DNA of 64,000 nucleotides from UBA1764 sp045616685 (GCA_045616685.1 JAZLHF010000014.1:1-64000), one strand, 5' to 3'. Shown: positions 41,769 through 50,968, counted from the first letter of the stretch. Notes: a model not told the origin generated them from the sequence alone. Numbers and translations are program-made.

Positions 41769-43238
41769 TTATTCTGCTGTTTTAAGTGTATGAAGAAGTC
41801 TTTTGAAGTCTTCATCATCCCACACTACTGGAACTGGATAAAGTGGATTTGCTTCTGCTTTTGCCCATTCAATAATCTGCGGAATATCTTCATCCTTGAT
41901 CACATCAAAACCAGCAGGGATTTCCATCTTCTTTTTCATTTCATCCATCCAATCGATGAACCTAAGAGCCTTTTCCTGATTTGTAGCACCTTCCATGCCG
42001 CAAACATCAGCTAAATCTGCAAGCTTATCATAAACTGCAGGTCCGAACTGCCTCATTACGTGCGGAAGAATTACTGACATTGCAAGACCATGAGCTACTC
42101 CGTAAAGTCCACCAAGTGTGTGGCCTACGGCGTGAACATACCCTACGCAACCTCTTGTAAATGAACGACCTGCATAAAATGCAGCGAGCTGCATGTTTTG
42201 TCTAGCTTCAAGGTCGCTTCCATTCTGATATGCTTTATAAAGATTATCATAAATAAGCCTGACGGCTTTCTTTGAAAGATCTTTTTCAAGTGCTGTGCAA
42301 TATGTCCAGTTTGTATAAGATTCAACCGCGTGACATAATGCATCCATACCTGTTGTCGCAGTTACGAATGGAGGAAGAGCCATAGTAAGTTCTGGATCGA
42401 GTACAGCATACTTTGGTAAGATTGAAGGGTCATTGATAGATGCTTTGTGGTGTGTCTTAGAATCAGTAATTACTGCTGCTACTGTTGTTTCAGAACCAGT
42501 ACCTGATGTTGTTGGTACAGCCCAGAACGGACAAATCTTCTTATGAACCTTAAGGAGTCCCTGAAGCTGTGCAATGCTCTTATTTGGATGTGCATTCTTT
42601 GATGCAATACCCTTTGCGCAATCCATTGGAGAACCACCGCCGAATGCGATAAGTCCTTCGCAGTTATTTTCTTTAAATGCTTTGAACCCTGCCTCAACAT
42701 TATCTGATGTTGGATTTGGCTGAAGTTCGCTAAATACTACATATTCAAGCCCAGCTTCGTCACAAGCATGCATAAGGCCATCAGGAATTCCGAGCCCTAA
42801 AAGTCCTTTATCAGTTACAAGAAGTACCTTTTTTACTCCCTTATCAAGAATCTGTTTTGGTAATTCTTTGATGCAACCAGGGCCTTCGATATACTCTGGC
42901 ATTCTATAACCCATGAAATAGTTGCCGACTTTCATTACAGCCTGAAATACTCTGCAATAAACTTTACCCATAGTATTTTTCTCCTTTGTTAAATAATCTG
43001 GAATAGTGCCTGGTTGGCACATAGTAATAACATTAATTGGGCATACCTTTGCGCAGATTCCGCAACTGATGCAATTTGCATCTTTCTTCATCTGCACGTA
43101 TGTATGTATATCTCCGTGATATGCTGGGCGTGTAAGTTCTAAGCAATCCATTGGGCAATTTTCAATGCAAACACTGCAACCGGCGCATGTAACAGAGTCA
43201 ATATATGGCTTATCTTTTATTTTCTTTGCTTCGTCCAT
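41769..43238 (-). CDS. Iron-type alcohol dehydrogenase with N-terminal ferredoxin domain
   Basis: The 489-residue protein has two [4Fe-4S] ferredoxin motifs (CAGCSVCIENCP and CISCGICAKVCP, within the first 75 residues). A Fe-ADH fold follows, with GGGSPMDCAKG for NAD(P) and metal ligands in DALCHAVESY and HAVGHTLGGLYGVAHG. The fusion could pass electrons between ferredoxin and NAD(P)H/alcohol. I chose ATG 43238 with GGAGG upstream. It directly follows the MoaD-like and AOR genes, so aldehyde made or used by AOR can be linked to alcohol. Confidence 0.88.
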   Translation of the reverse strand: MDEAKKIKDKPYIDSVTCAGCSVCIENCPMDCLELTRPAYHGDIHTYVQMKKDANCISCGICAKVCPINVITMCQPGTIPDYLTKEKNTMGKVYCRVFQAVMKVGNYFMGYRMPEYIEGPGCIKELPKQILDKGVKKVLLVTDKGLLGLGIPDGLMHACDEAGLEYVVFSELQPNPTSDNVEAGFKAFKENNCEGLIAFGGGSPMDCAKGIASKNAHPNKSIAQLQGLLKVHKKICPFWAVPTTSGTGSETTVAAVITDSKTHHKASINDPSILPKYAVLDPELTMALPPFVTATTGMDALCHAVESYTNWTYCTALEKDLSKKAVRLIYDNLYKAYQNGSDLEARQNMQLAAFYAGRSFTRGCVGYVHAVGHTLGGLYGVAHGLAMSVILPHVMRQFGPAVYDKLADLADVCGMEGATNQEKALRFIDWMDEMKKKMEIPAGFDVIKDEDIPQIIEWAKAEANPLYPVPVVWDDEDFKRLLHTLKTAE

Positions 43239-43240
43239 AA

Positions 43241-43498
43241 CTAACCTCCACATACCGGGCTCATGAGTTGAACCTCATCACCATCTTTAAGTGCACAAGA
43301 TTTTTTCTCTTGCTTTCCGTTAACAATTATGATGCAACCATCAATATCCTTTGAAGTAATCTTTGTCGAAGGTTTAACTTCTTTTGCCTTCTGAAGAAGG
43401 ATTGGATAAAGATCGCTTACAGCATGAACGTTTTCTGCCTCAAATGATTTGATTCCTGTATCAAGTCTAAAGAGGCCAAATAATTTTACGCTAATCAT
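43241..43498 (-). CDS. MoaD/ThiS-like sulfur-carrier protein
   Basis: The 85-residue protein has a ubiquitin-like beta-grasp fold that starts ISVKLFGLFR and ends VQLMSPVCGG with the C-terminal Gly-Gly used for thiocarboxylation. GGAGG precedes ATG 43498. Such proteins supply sulfur for the molybdopterin dithiolene. Its position between AOR and the dehydrogenase suggests a dedicated role in tungsten/molybdenum cofactor formation for AOR, with the ThiF-like enzyme at 50965-51570 as a possible activator. Confidence 0.85.
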   Translation of the reverse strand: MISVKLFGLFRLDTGIKSFEAENVHAVSDLYPILLQKAKEVKPSTKITSKDIDGCIIIVNGKQEKKSCALKDGDEVQLMSPVCGG

Positions 43499-43508
43499 TT
43501 TTGCCTCC

Positions 43509-45437
43509 TTACTTAACATCTATCTTTAACTTACGAAGAGTTGCCTTTGTTGGAATGCCATTTGCATCCCAACCTCTTGCTTTATAGTATGTCCTCTTCA
43601 TAGTTTCAAGAGGAACTTTTGTCTTAGGATTGTTTGGATCCTGAGGTGTATCTGTAAGCCTCTTTGGAAGAGTATCGATTGCACTTGATGCGCCGAACTT
43701 TGTGTTGACGTATCTTTCCATTGTGTAAGATCTTTCTCCTGTTCTTATGTACTTACCAAACGTCATTGGCATACCGAGTGCATACTTGAACATTCTCGTA
43801 TGATGGAATACTGGCAAGTGAATTGCTAAAGCCGGAGCCGTTCTATTAATTGCTCGAAGCGCCCATCCGATATATGGAATAGCTTTGTTGCAAATTGATG
43901 TAATGCATCCGTTTGGCCTTGTAATTAAGAATCCTGGGAAGAATGCATATGATGTAAATAAGCACTGTCCCGAAGCTGATATTGTTTCCATTAAATCTTG
44001 GAATAGCATTGTAAAGTCTGCCTTTGCATGTGGAGTTAATGGATTTGTATAAAGGCCTAAGCCTTCTACAATTACGAGGTAACCACCGTTAAGATGGCAA
44101 CCCCCTCTATTTGCAACTGCATATCCAAGTCCTTGACCTACTGCACGTCTTGGTTCGTATGCAGCAAGTTCCATACCTTTTGAATGAATAGCGAATTCGG
44201 TTCCACCATATTTTTCTGAGAGACGTTTTGAACCATCTGCAAGTTCGTTTCCAATGCCACGCCTATGTGCGATATCATCCCAAACCTGAGAGATGTTATC
44301 TGTTTTTCCGAATTCAAGACCATTATTCCAAAGGCCTTTTTCATTTGCTTCCATTGCCCATGCTAAAGTTGAAGAAGCTGAAATGGTATCCATTCCAAGT
44401 TCATCGATTTCATAGTTCCAGTCGAGAATCTTTTGCATATCATTATTTAAGATTCCGCCGCCTAAAAGCCCAAGGGTTTCGAGCTCTGGGCCCTTAACTT
44501 CTTTACCTTTAACATCAACTGTTCTTGCGCACTTGATAGGACAAGTTAAGCAACCTTTATTTACAATATTGAAATCTTCTGCAAGTGTTTCGCCGCAAAC
44601 ATCATTGAAGTCATCGTATGTACCGTATGTATAGTTCTTGGTTGAAAGCATTCCTCTCATCTGCATTGATGATACAAGGCCTGCTGTTCCAAGTCGTGGA
44701 AGCTGATTACCTGTAAGAGGATGATCTTTTAAATACTTAAACCATTTTTTGCACCATGCGCTTGTCTTTTCTGGATTAGCAACACTTACTTGTTTTGTTC
44801 CACGAACTGTAATTGCCTTTAAGTTCTTCCATCCGAAAACTGCGCCAACACCGCCACGCCCAGAAACACGTTCATCTGAAATTACTGATGAATATAAAAC
44901 AAGGTTTTCTCCAGCAGGACCAATAACGACGTTTGCAAATTTCATTTGCTTGCCGTTTGGCATCTTGTGCTTTTCTTTCAATGCTTCCTGGACCTCTCCG
45001 GTTTTCATTCCCCAAAGATCGTCAGCGTTGTGCATCGTAAATTCGCCGTTATTAATTTCGAGCCATGAGCGTTCTGGACATTTACCTTTTAAGATTAGTG
45101 CATCAAGGCCAGCCTTCTTAAGATAATATCCAAAACGACCACCACAGTTAGAAGAAGTTGTAATTCCTGTTTGTGGTGATAATGTTGAAATATTAAATCT
45201 GCTTGAACTTGGTGCGCCCGTGCCGGTAAGAGGTCCGGTAGAAATAATAATTAGATTTTCTTCTGAAAAAGCAGTTTCTTTACCAGTGAAGTTATCGGCC
45301 ATAATTTTTGTGGCCATCGTTTTACCGCCAATGTAAAGTTCACGATCTTTATCAGTCCACGGATATTCCGTGAGTTCCTGAGTTGAGAGGTTGTACATCA
45401 CAACTCTGCCCATGTAACCTGAATATTTACTTTCCAT
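43509..45437 (-). CDS. aor: Aldehyde:ferredoxin oxidoreductase (tungsten type)
   Basis: The 642-residue protein has the AOR N-terminal beta-domain (about 1-205, with IISTGPLTGTGAPSSSRFN split by residues) and the pterin-binding helical domain. The [4Fe-4S] cluster cysteines are seen in CLTCPIKC near residue 300, with a distant fourth cysteine expected near residue 490. It oxidises aldehydes to acids with ferredoxin, or runs in reverse. These enzymes usually hold a tungsten bis-pterin. The neighbours (MoaD-like, Fe-ADH with ferredoxin domain) fit the route between acid, aldehyde and alcohol. Confidence 0.93.
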   Translation of the reverse strand: MESKYSGYMGRVVMYNLSTQELTEYPWTDKDRELYIGGKTMATKIMADNFTGKETAFSEENLIIISTGPLTGTGAPSSSRFNISTLSPQTGITTSSNCGGRFGYYLKKAGLDALILKGKCPERSWLEINNGEFTMHNADDLWGMKTGEVQEALKEKHKMPNGKQMKFANVVIGPAGENLVLYSSVISDERVSGRGGVGAVFGWKNLKAITVRGTKQVSVANPEKTSAWCKKWFKYLKDHPLTGNQLPRLGTAGLVSSMQMRGMLSTKNYTYGTYDDFNDVCGETLAEDFNIVNKGCLTCPIKCARTVDVKGKEVKGPELETLGLLGGGILNNDMQKILDWNYEIDELGMDTISASSTLAWAMEANEKGLWNNGLEFGKTDNISQVWDDIAHRRGIGNELADGSKRLSEKYGGTEFAIHSKGMELAAYEPRRAVGQGLGYAVANRGGCHLNGGYLVIVEGLGLYTNPLTPHAKADFTMLFQDLMETISASGQCLFTSYAFFPGFLITRPNGCITSICNKAIPYIGWALRAINRTAPALAIHLPVFHHTRMFKYALGMPMTFGKYIRTGERSYTMERYVNTKFGASSAIDTLPKRLTDTPQDPNNPKTKVPLETMKRTYYKARGWDANGIPTKATLRKLKIDVK

Positions 45438-45540
45438 TAGACTTTCTCCTTATGCAGACTAAAGATACTTATACACAATAATTATAGCATATATATAATG
45501 TAAGATATGTTATAATTATTAGGCAAACTATTTTAAGTAC

Positions 45541-45615
45541 ACTCCCGTAGTTAAATGGATATAACGGAGCTCTCCTAAAGCTTTGTTGGCGGTTCGATTC
45601 CGCCCGGGAGTACCA
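45541..45615 (+). tRNA. tRNA-Arg (anticodon CCT)
   Basis: Acceptor ACTCCCG pairs with CGGGAGT, the anticodon stem GAGCT/AGCTT holds loop CTCCTAA (anticodon CCT), and the T-arm GGCGG-TTCGATT-CCGCC is perfect. CCA is encoded at 45613-45615. A TATAAT box lies at 45511-45516. Confidence 0.95.
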
Positions 45616-45623
45616 TTTTTGAT

Positions 45624-46034
45624 ATGACAAACGAAGAATTCATGAAAGAAGCACTCGCCGAAGCTCAAAAAGCCTATGAAAAGGCTGAAGTTCCGGTTGG
45701 CTGCATAATTGTAAAAGATGATGAAATCATAGCCAGAGCTCACAATACCGTGGAAACTGATAAGCATCCCCTGGCACACGCTGAAATCAAGGCAATTGAC
45801 GAAGCTGTCAAGAAAATCGGATGGAGACTTAGCGGCTGTGATATGTACGTGACTTTAGAGCCTTGCGAAATGTGTAAGGGTGCCATCGCCTGGGCAAGAC
45901 TTGATCACGTTTATGTAGGTACAGAAGCCCAAAAAGGCTCGGATTTTAAACCACAATTTGTCTTTGGCATATTGCGAGAAGAGTGCTACAATATAATAGT
46001 TAGATTTTTCAAAGAATTACGGAGGCACAAATGA
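45624..46034 (+). CDS. tadA: tRNA-specific adenosine deaminase TadA
   Basis: The 136-residue protein has the zinc-binding HAEIKAID and PCEMCKGA motifs of tRNA adenosine deaminases and the VPVGCIIV start region. It converts A34 to inosine in tRNA-Arg(ACG). The length is slightly short for TadA (about 150) but complete. It follows the tRNA-Arg gene by eight bases, with no clear ribosome binding site (GGGAGTACC lies within the tRNA end), so it may be cotranscribed with the tRNA. Confidence 0.93.
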   Translation: MTNEEFMKEALAEAQKAYEKAEVPVGCIIVKDDEIIARAHNTVETDKHPLAHAEIKAIDEAVKKIGWRLSGCDMYVTLEPCEMCKGAIAWARLDHVYVGTEAQKGSDFKPQFVFGILREECYNIIVRFFKELRRHK

Positions 46035-46903
46035 AGAAACGCTGCATAATTCTTATCACAGTATTAGCTATGATCCTTGCATCTGCAACATCAGTATTTG
46101 CAGGTAGCTTAGAAGTTGTAAATATTACTCCTAAAGATGGATCCAGTAACAGTCAGCCGCAGAACATGTGCGTTAAGCTCGAATTTAGCGAAAAGATGAT
46201 TGGTGCTGCTGATATCGATAGTAATGCTGGCAGATTCAAGATTACAGATTCAAACGGAAAAGAACAGGCATTCCAAATGGTATATAGCGACAAGTATCCA
46301 AACGAACTTTGGCTTGTACTTGATGGAACACTTGAACAAAAGACAGAATATACAGTAACTATCGAAGCTGGCATTGTTTCTGCAAACGGTAATACCACCG
46401 CAGAATCTATAACATCAACTTTCGAAACAAGAAATACAAAGAACGACAGCCTTATCTCTACAATCATGATGCTCTTCATGATGGGCTTACTCTTCTTCTT
46501 CACAAGCAGAGCTGCCAAGAAGAAGGAAATGGAAAACGAAGTTCTTACTGTTGCTCAGGCAGAAAAATTAAATCCATATAAGATTGCTAAGGCAAAGGGC
46601 TGGAAGATTGAAGTTGCAGAAGAATATGTAAGAAAAGAAAAAGAAAAGGCTAAAAAGGCTGAAGAAAAAGCTCTCGAAGATAAACGCAGAAGAGAACAGA
46701 TTTCTGCAGAAGAAAGAGCAAAGATTGAAGCCGAGGTTGACTCTGAAGAAAGACGTAATGGTTGGTTTAGAGTTCATACAAAAGGTAGCATGCTTGCACA
46801 TGGTCTTGAATGCCCAAAGTCAATAAAAAAGAAGAACGCTGCAAAGCGTAAAGCTGCTGAAGAACGTGCAAAAAAATATGCTAAGATGAAGAAAAAGAAA
46901 TAG
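46031..46903 (+). CDS. Secreted Ig-like domain protein with membrane anchor
   Basis: The 290-residue protein has a signal peptide (about 1-25, ending VFAGS) and a Big_5-type Ig-like domain (about 30-135, with VNITPKDGSSN and a YTVTIEAGIVS strand). A membrane helix follows at about 142-160 and then a long Lys/Glu/Ala-rich coiled coil. The tail is cytoplasmic. It overlaps the end of tadA by four bases. A strong terminator follows. Function unknown; adhesion or envelope scaffolding is possible. Confidence 0.75.
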   Translation: MKKRCIILITVLAMILASATSVFAGSLEVVNITPKDGSSNSQPQNMCVKLEFSEKMIGAADIDSNAGRFKITDSNGKEQAFQMVYSDKYPNELWLVLDGTLEQKTEYTVTIEAGIVSANGNTTAESITSTFETRNTKNDSLISTIMMLFMMGLLFFFTSRAAKKKEMENEVLTVAQAEKLNPYKIAKAKGWKIEVAEEYVRKEKEKAKKAEEKALEDKRRREQISAEERAKIEAEVDSEERRNGWFRVHTKGSMLAHGLECPKSIKKKNAAKRKAAEERAKKYAKMKKKK

Positions 46904-46913
46904 AAATTAAAAG

Positions 46914-46942
46914 GGCTGTAGCAAATGCTACAGCCTTTTTTT
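46914..46942. terminator. Rho-independent terminator
   Basis: GGCTGTAGC (46914-46922) pairs with GCTACAGCC (46927-46935), followed by seven T. It lies between convergent genes and overlaps the stop of the next gene. Confidence 0.92.
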
Positions 46943-47423
46943 ATTCAACTTTGATTTCGCTTATGTCTTGTGCATAGTCGCCACTTACATTAGATGTGCA
47001 AGGAGCGAACCAAGGGCCATCTTTAAAGGTTTCACCATTCTTAGTGATTGCAAGAAGTACCCCTTCTTCAAAAAGGTCTCCCTCATATGTTGATTCATAT
47101 CCATCAGTACAAATAATTTGTACAGTACTTCCAGTTACTGTAATCTGCACTGCATCAATTACATCGCTCATCCTGTAGCCAACATAAGTGTTCTCTGAAG
47201 CATTCCCTTTTGAATTAACTGATTTTGCAACTGCAGAATAAAGATTACATTCTTTCAATGTTTCGTTTGTAATCTCTGCTCCGCATATCTTAACTGTAAA
47301 TTCTGGAACCGTAACATCTGTGACTTCTGTTAAAATTTCAGCTGATTCTACTTCCTTCTTTCCACATGCTGACATTGAGAAAACCATTGCCAGTGCAAGA
47401 AGGATTACTAATAATTTTTTCAT
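46941..47423 (-). CDS. Lipoprotein with a SUOX-like domain
   Basis: The 160-residue precursor has a signal with the lipobox SMSAC (cysteine near residue 20). The mature part has the pattern of small surface proteins that resemble the molybdopterin domain of sulfite oxidase: a KICGAEITN strand, YVGYRMSDVID, CTDGYESTYEGD and a PWFAP segment. The fold assignment is by pattern only. It is the last gene of the operon led by the riboswitch, ten bases after the ABC ATPase. A ligand-binding role related to the transported metal is possible. Confidence 0.6.
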   Translation of the reverse strand: MKKLLVILLALAMVFSMSACGKKEVESAEILTEVTDVTVPEFTVKICGAEITNETLKECNLYSAVAKSVNSKGNASENTYVGYRMSDVIDAVQITVTGSTVQIICTDGYESTYEGDLFEEGVLLAITKNGETFKDGPWFAPCTSNVSGDYAQDISEIKVE

Positions 47424-47433
47424 TATTGCCTCC

Positions 47434-48210
47434 TCATAAACTTGGATAAATACATACCTTGCGATTAAATTCTTTAATATATCTAATTTTTAATTCTGAT
47501 CCGTAAACTTCTTGCAAGCTTTCTTCTGTAATCAATTCGCTTGCTTCGCCAGTTTTAATGTTTCCCTTGCCGTCAAATAATGCAAGCTTGCTATCAAGCA
47601 GCATTGCGTGATTTGGATCATGACTTGTTACGATAACTGCAAAGCCTTTTGCTGAAAGTCCTTTAATCATTCTTAACACTTTAAGTTGATTTGCATAATC
47701 AAGGTGGGCGGTTGGCTCATCAAACAATATTGCTTTTGGCTTTGATACTATTGCACGAGCGATAGCTGTCTGCTGACGCTCGCCTCCGGAAAGCTGCATA
47801 TAATTTCTGTCTGCCAAATCCAATATGCCCATTAATGCCAGAGCCTCGCGCACAGCAGCTTCTTCTGTTTTGCCTGGGTGCGAGAACAACGAAACATTAG
47901 ATGCACATCCCATTAATACATATTCGCATACTGTATAGCCAAAAACTGCATTGTTGTTTTGGGGAACATAGCTAATTAATTTTGCGATGTCTTTTTCTTT
48001 CAGACTAGATATTTCTTTTCCATCAAGAAGAATACTTCCCTCATACCCGTTAAGAAGGCCTAGTAAACAGCCAAAGAGGGTAGTTTTACCTGCGCCATTC
48101 TTACCAAGAGCACAAAGAATTTCTCCTTCATTTAAACTTAAATTAATACTATTTAACACTGGTTGATCTTTTCTATATTCAAATTTAAGATTTTGGATTT
48201 GATAAATCAT
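47434..48210 (-). CDS. ABC transporter ATPase (FecE/MolC type)
   Basis: The 258-residue ATPase has Walker A GKNGAGKTT (about 36-44), the Q-loop YVPQNNNAV, the signature LSGGERQQ and Walker B AILFDEPTAH. It belongs to the type II importer group that includes iron-siderophore, cobalamin and molybdate/tungstate (MolBCA) importers. It overlaps the permease stop by one base and is thus translationally coupled. Substrate cannot be told from this protein alone; the leader and the neighbours suggest molybdate or tungstate. Confidence 0.92.
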   Translation of the reverse strand: MIYQIQNLKFEYRKDQPVLNSINLSLNEGEILCALGKNGAGKTTLFGCLLGLLNGYEGSILLDGKEISSLKEKDIAKLISYVPQNNNAVFGYTVCEYVLMGCASNVSLFSHPGKTEEAAVREALALMGILDLADRNYMQLSGGERQQTAIARAIVSKPKAILFDEPTAHLDYANQLKVLRMIKGLSAKGFAVIVTSHDPNHAMLLDSKLALFDGKGNIKTGEASELITEESLQEVYGSELKIRYIKEFNRKVCIYPSL

Positions 48211-49241
48211 TATAGTATCTCGTCCTTTCTCTTAAATAATAACCAGCAGAAGAACGGTGCCCCAACAATGCCTGTCATAATACTTACAGGCATTTCAGTT
48301 GTTCCAATAAGTCTTGTTAAAGTATCAACGATTAGCATAAATATTGCCCCTATAAGGCAAGAGATTGGAAGAACTCTTCTGTTGGAAGCGCCAACTAAAA
48401 GTCTTGAAAAATGTGGTATTATAAGACCTACCCAGCCAATTGTACCGGCAAGACAAATTGACCCTGCAGTTAAAAGTGTTGAACAGATAATTGCGATAGT
48501 TCTGACAAGTTTAACATTTGTTCCAAGGCCACGTGCTTCTGTTTCGCCCATGGACATTAAATCTATCCACCATGACATGAGAATTAAAACAACCATTGGT
48601 GGAACTAAAATAATTAACATATTCATTAAATCATCTGGACTAGCATAAGAAAAATCTCCCATAGTCCAATAAGTAATTGATGCAAGCTGAGTTGATGGAT
48701 CTGCTGTGTATTTTATAAATCCTAAAATTGATGACATAAGTGAACTAATAATTATGCCCGCCAAAACAAGCATTATGTTTGATCTATTCTTCACCAACTT
48801 AGGAATAGCTGCAGTGCAAAGTACCGCTAAGATTCCACCGACAAATGCGAAAGTGGAAATAAATGCAGATGATAGTCCGATTATTATTGCCAGAGCAGCC
48901 CCAATGCAAGCTCCTGATGATACACCAAGAAAATCAGGCGATACTAATGGATTTTGAAATATACCTTGGTAAGTTGCCCCGGAAATAGAAAGTGCCGCAC
49001 CAACAAAAATTGAAACCAAAATTCTTGGAAGCCTTAGTCCTAATACAACATTAACTGTCATAGGATCAACAACTTGATCTTGGAATGTTATTGCACGCAC
49101 AATAATTGATAAACTATCTTTTGCACTAACAGAATATTTACCAACACAAACAGAAAAAACAACAAGCACAAATAAAACTGCCGCTAATAAAAGTAAATTT
49201 ACTGCAAGATTATTTTGTTTTCTTTCTGTTGTGAAATTCAT
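48210..49241 (-). CDS. ABC transporter permease of the FecCD type
   Basis: The 343-residue protein has about ten helices of the BtuC/FecCD family. It shows LRLPRILVSIFVGAALSISG split by residues, the GATYQGIFQNPLVSPDFLGVSSGA coupling segment and a late PHFSRLLVGASNRRVLPIS loop. It forms the membrane channel for the substrate-binding lipoprotein encoded before it. The start and the stop of its neighbours overlap by one base each, so the three genes are a unit. Confidence 0.93.
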   Translation of the reverse strand: MNFTTERKQNNLAVNLLLLAAVLFVLVVFSVCVGKYSVSAKDSLSIIVRAITFQDQVVDPMTVNVVLGLRLPRILVSIFVGAALSISGATYQGIFQNPLVSPDFLGVSSGACIGAALAIIIGLSSAFISTFAFVGGILAVLCTAAIPKLVKNRSNIMLVLAGIIISSLMSSILGFIKYTADPSTQLASITYWTMGDFSYASPDDLMNMLIILVPPMVVLILMSWWIDLMSMGETEARGLGTNVKLVRTIAIICSTLLTAGSICLAGTIGWVGLIIPHFSRLLVGASNRRVLPISCLIGAIFMLIVDTLTRLIGTTEMPVSIMTGIVGAPFFCWLLFKRKDEIL

Positions 49242-50284
49242 TATTTAAAATTATCCCAATCAAGTCCTAATTCTTCATCAAAGCATCTGCCGAACATGAA
49301 ACGATAGTAGTCATCAACCTGATTTTCTAAATCTGCTATGCTCAAATATTCTGGATACATCTCATGAAGCATATACATAATCCCCAAAACGCATGAAAGA
49401 CCTGGCATGTCCCAAGAGTCTAAAGTCGTTGGAATTTCATACATTTGTTTTGTTTTTACTGCGTTCATTGCGGACCATACTTTATCAGCTAAAATCTCTT
49501 CAAGTTTGTAGCTCTTGGCAGCTGAGCTGGTGCAGAAAATTACATCAGGGTTATACGTAAACACCTTTTCAGTGCCAATATCAATCCAGTTATGGTCATT
49601 ACCTTCTTGTACTACAGAGATTCCTCCAGCTTTTTCAATCATCCAAGATTGAAGCATGTCGCTGCCGGCAACTCTTCCTGGGTCTCCGCCAAGAACCATT
49701 ACAGTTTTCTTTTTTGAATCTGGAATTTTTGAAACAATTTCATCTATGTAATCTAATTTTCCATTAAACCAATCGATTGCACGCGTTGCATTTTCAGAAA
49801 CACCAAAATATGTTCCAAGAAGATTTAATGTACTTATGACATCATCTGCATTTTCTACTGTGATGCAAATTACATCCACTCCTAATTTTTCTACAGCTTT
49901 TATCGTTTCAGAATCGTTTGATCTATGGATTAATGCTGTTGGATTATATGATGCAAGTTTTTCTAAATCAACCGTGCCTTTACCAACTGTTCCTGCTGCA
50001 GCCAAATCTTCATTCGCATCTGTCCAAAAATGATTGCGCGTATTGACCGCTACCGTTCTATCTGCAATATCAAGCGCAACTAAAAAAGGGGTAGCAACAA
50101 AGTACACTGATGCAATTGTTGCATCCTTTGCATCTGATCTAACGTCAAGGGTACGCCCAGCGCCATCAACCACTTGGCCAACTACTTCATAGTTCGGTTC
50201 TGTAGTCTTTCCGCATGATGCAGTCCCTGCCAAGAAACAAAAAATTAATATTATTGAAATTGTCTTTTTTAGAAATTTTGCCAT
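49241..50284 (-). CDS. Type II ABC importer substrate-binding lipoprotein
   Basis: The 347-residue precursor has a signal helix (about 5-21) and the lipobox AGTASC. The mature part is a TroA/FepB-type fold with two lobes; landmarks are VDGAGRTLDV, IHRSNDSETIKA, MVLGGDPGRVAGSD and CSSAAKSYKL. Binding of molybdate, tungstate, iron chelates or cobalamin is possible; the leader favours molybdate or tungstate. Its ATG lies right after the terminator T-run of the riboswitch. The only possible ribosome binding site (GGAAG) is in the terminator stem. Confidence 0.88.
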   Translation of the reverse strand: MAKFLKKTISIILIFCFLAGTASCGKTTEPNYEVVGQVVDGAGRTLDVRSDAKDATIASVYFVATPFLVALDIADRTVAVNTRNHFWTDANEDLAAAGTVGKGTVDLEKLASYNPTALIHRSNDSETIKAVEKLGVDVICITVENADDVISTLNLLGTYFGVSENATRAIDWFNGKLDYIDEIVSKIPDSKKKTVMVLGGDPGRVAGSDMLQSWMIEKAGGISVVQEGNDHNWIDIGTEKVFTYNPDVIFCTSSAAKSYKLEEILADKVWSAMNAVKTKQMYEIPTTLDSWDMPGLSCVLGIMYMLHEMYPEYLSIADLENQVDDYYRFMFGRCFDEELGLDWDNFK

Positions 50285-50285
50285 A

Positions 50286-50319
50286 CAAAAAACTTTCTTC
50301 CGCGCATGCGAAAGAAAGT
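50286..50319 (-). terminator. Terminator of the leader (expression platform)
   Basis: ACTTTCTT (50319-50312) pairs with AAGAAAGT (50299-50292), with a CGC/GCG inner stem, followed by six T. It ends three bases before ATG 50284. Confidence 0.88.
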
Positions 50320-50337
50320 CAATTATCCTGCATTATG

Positions 50338-50430
50338 CTACTTCTTTTCAAACGCGGAAGGCTGCAACGTTTCCCTTGCAACCCTGGCCAAGGATCCTAG
50401 AAAGCCGTGGGATTCAAGGCTCGAAGTAAT
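50338..50430 (-). ncRNA. Probable Moco/Tuco (molybdenum/tungsten cofactor) riboswitch
   Basis: The minus-strand leader closes with P1 TACTTC/GAAGTA (50428-50423 with 50344-50339). It contains GAGCC/GGCTT, then GGCCAGG, a stem GGTTGCAA/TTGCAGCC and the loop GGGAAACG. The CCAGG and GGGAAAC elements match the conserved parts of the Moco RNA family. The 3' arm of P1 (GAAAAGAAGT) can instead pair with the 5' arm of the terminator (ACTTTCTTTC), so ligand binding would favour the terminator and shut off the importer. The identification is from memory of the consensus. Confidence 0.62.
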
Positions 50431-50445
50431 TATTTAACTACTTGT

Positions 50446-50451
50446 ATTATA
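50446..50451 (-). promoter_or_regulatory. -10 box of the riboswitch-led operon
   Basis: TATAAT on the minus strand; the expected start is near 50439, just before the P1 stem. It overlaps the stop codon of the THEP1-like gene. Confidence 0.65.
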
Positions 50452-50968
50452 GCATCTCTAATTGATGCTGTATATATTCATAAATTTCGTCTCGATTATT
50501 TTCATCAAATTCGATGAAGTCTTTATCTGGATAGGCTTTGAGACGATTGATAAAGTCCACATCCTGTCTTTGTTTTATGCTCAAAAGCACTGGAATATTA
50601 GAATCTAATAGTTCGAAGACTCTGGCCTGAAAGGCTTTTGCATCGGCTTCTAAAAAACCAATCTCATCAATTATCGCAAGCGGATTTTCTGTCAAATCTT
50701 CAAGATATTTTATTCCAAGTCTATCAAAAACTTCTGGGTTTGTATAATGATGGCCACCTCCGCAATAACCTATAAGATGTTCCGCATCATACACAGGTTC
50801 TTGCCCAATTGGATAAATATAAACCGGGCACATGCCGTCTTCAGTTGCAAGATGTTCTGCTTTACACGTAAAAAATCCAAAAACATTTTTATTTGTATTT
50901 TCAATTAGCTTTTTTACAAGTGTCGTTTTACCAACATGCTTGTATGCGCTAATCATAAAATTCTTCAT
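50447..50968 (-). CDS. THEP1-like nucleotide triphosphatase
   Basis: The 173-residue P-loop protein has Walker A in SAYKHVGKTTLVKK (about 7-17) and a Walker B-type AIIDEIGFLE near 95-104. It belongs to the NTPase_1 (THEP1) group by pattern, but resembles MobB in length and in its first segment as well. MobB would act in guanine-dinucleotide attachment to molybdopterin. The start overlaps the ThiF-like gene by four bases, so the two are coupled, which favours a cofactor role. Confidence 0.75.
   Translation of the reverse strand: MKNFMISAYKHVGKTTLVKKLIENTNKNVFGFFTCKAEHLATEDGMCPVYIYPIGQEPVYDAEHLIGYCGGGHHYTNPEVFDRLGIKYLEDLTENPLAIIDEIGFLEADAKAFQARVFELLDSNIPVLLSIKQRQDVDFINRLKAYPDKDFIEFDENNRDEIYEYIQHQLEML

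Noticed and set aside
49241..50284. Assignment of the importer as an iron-siderophore system
   Set aside because: The protein family allows it, but the leader and the cofactor genes around it fit molybdate or tungstate better; left open.
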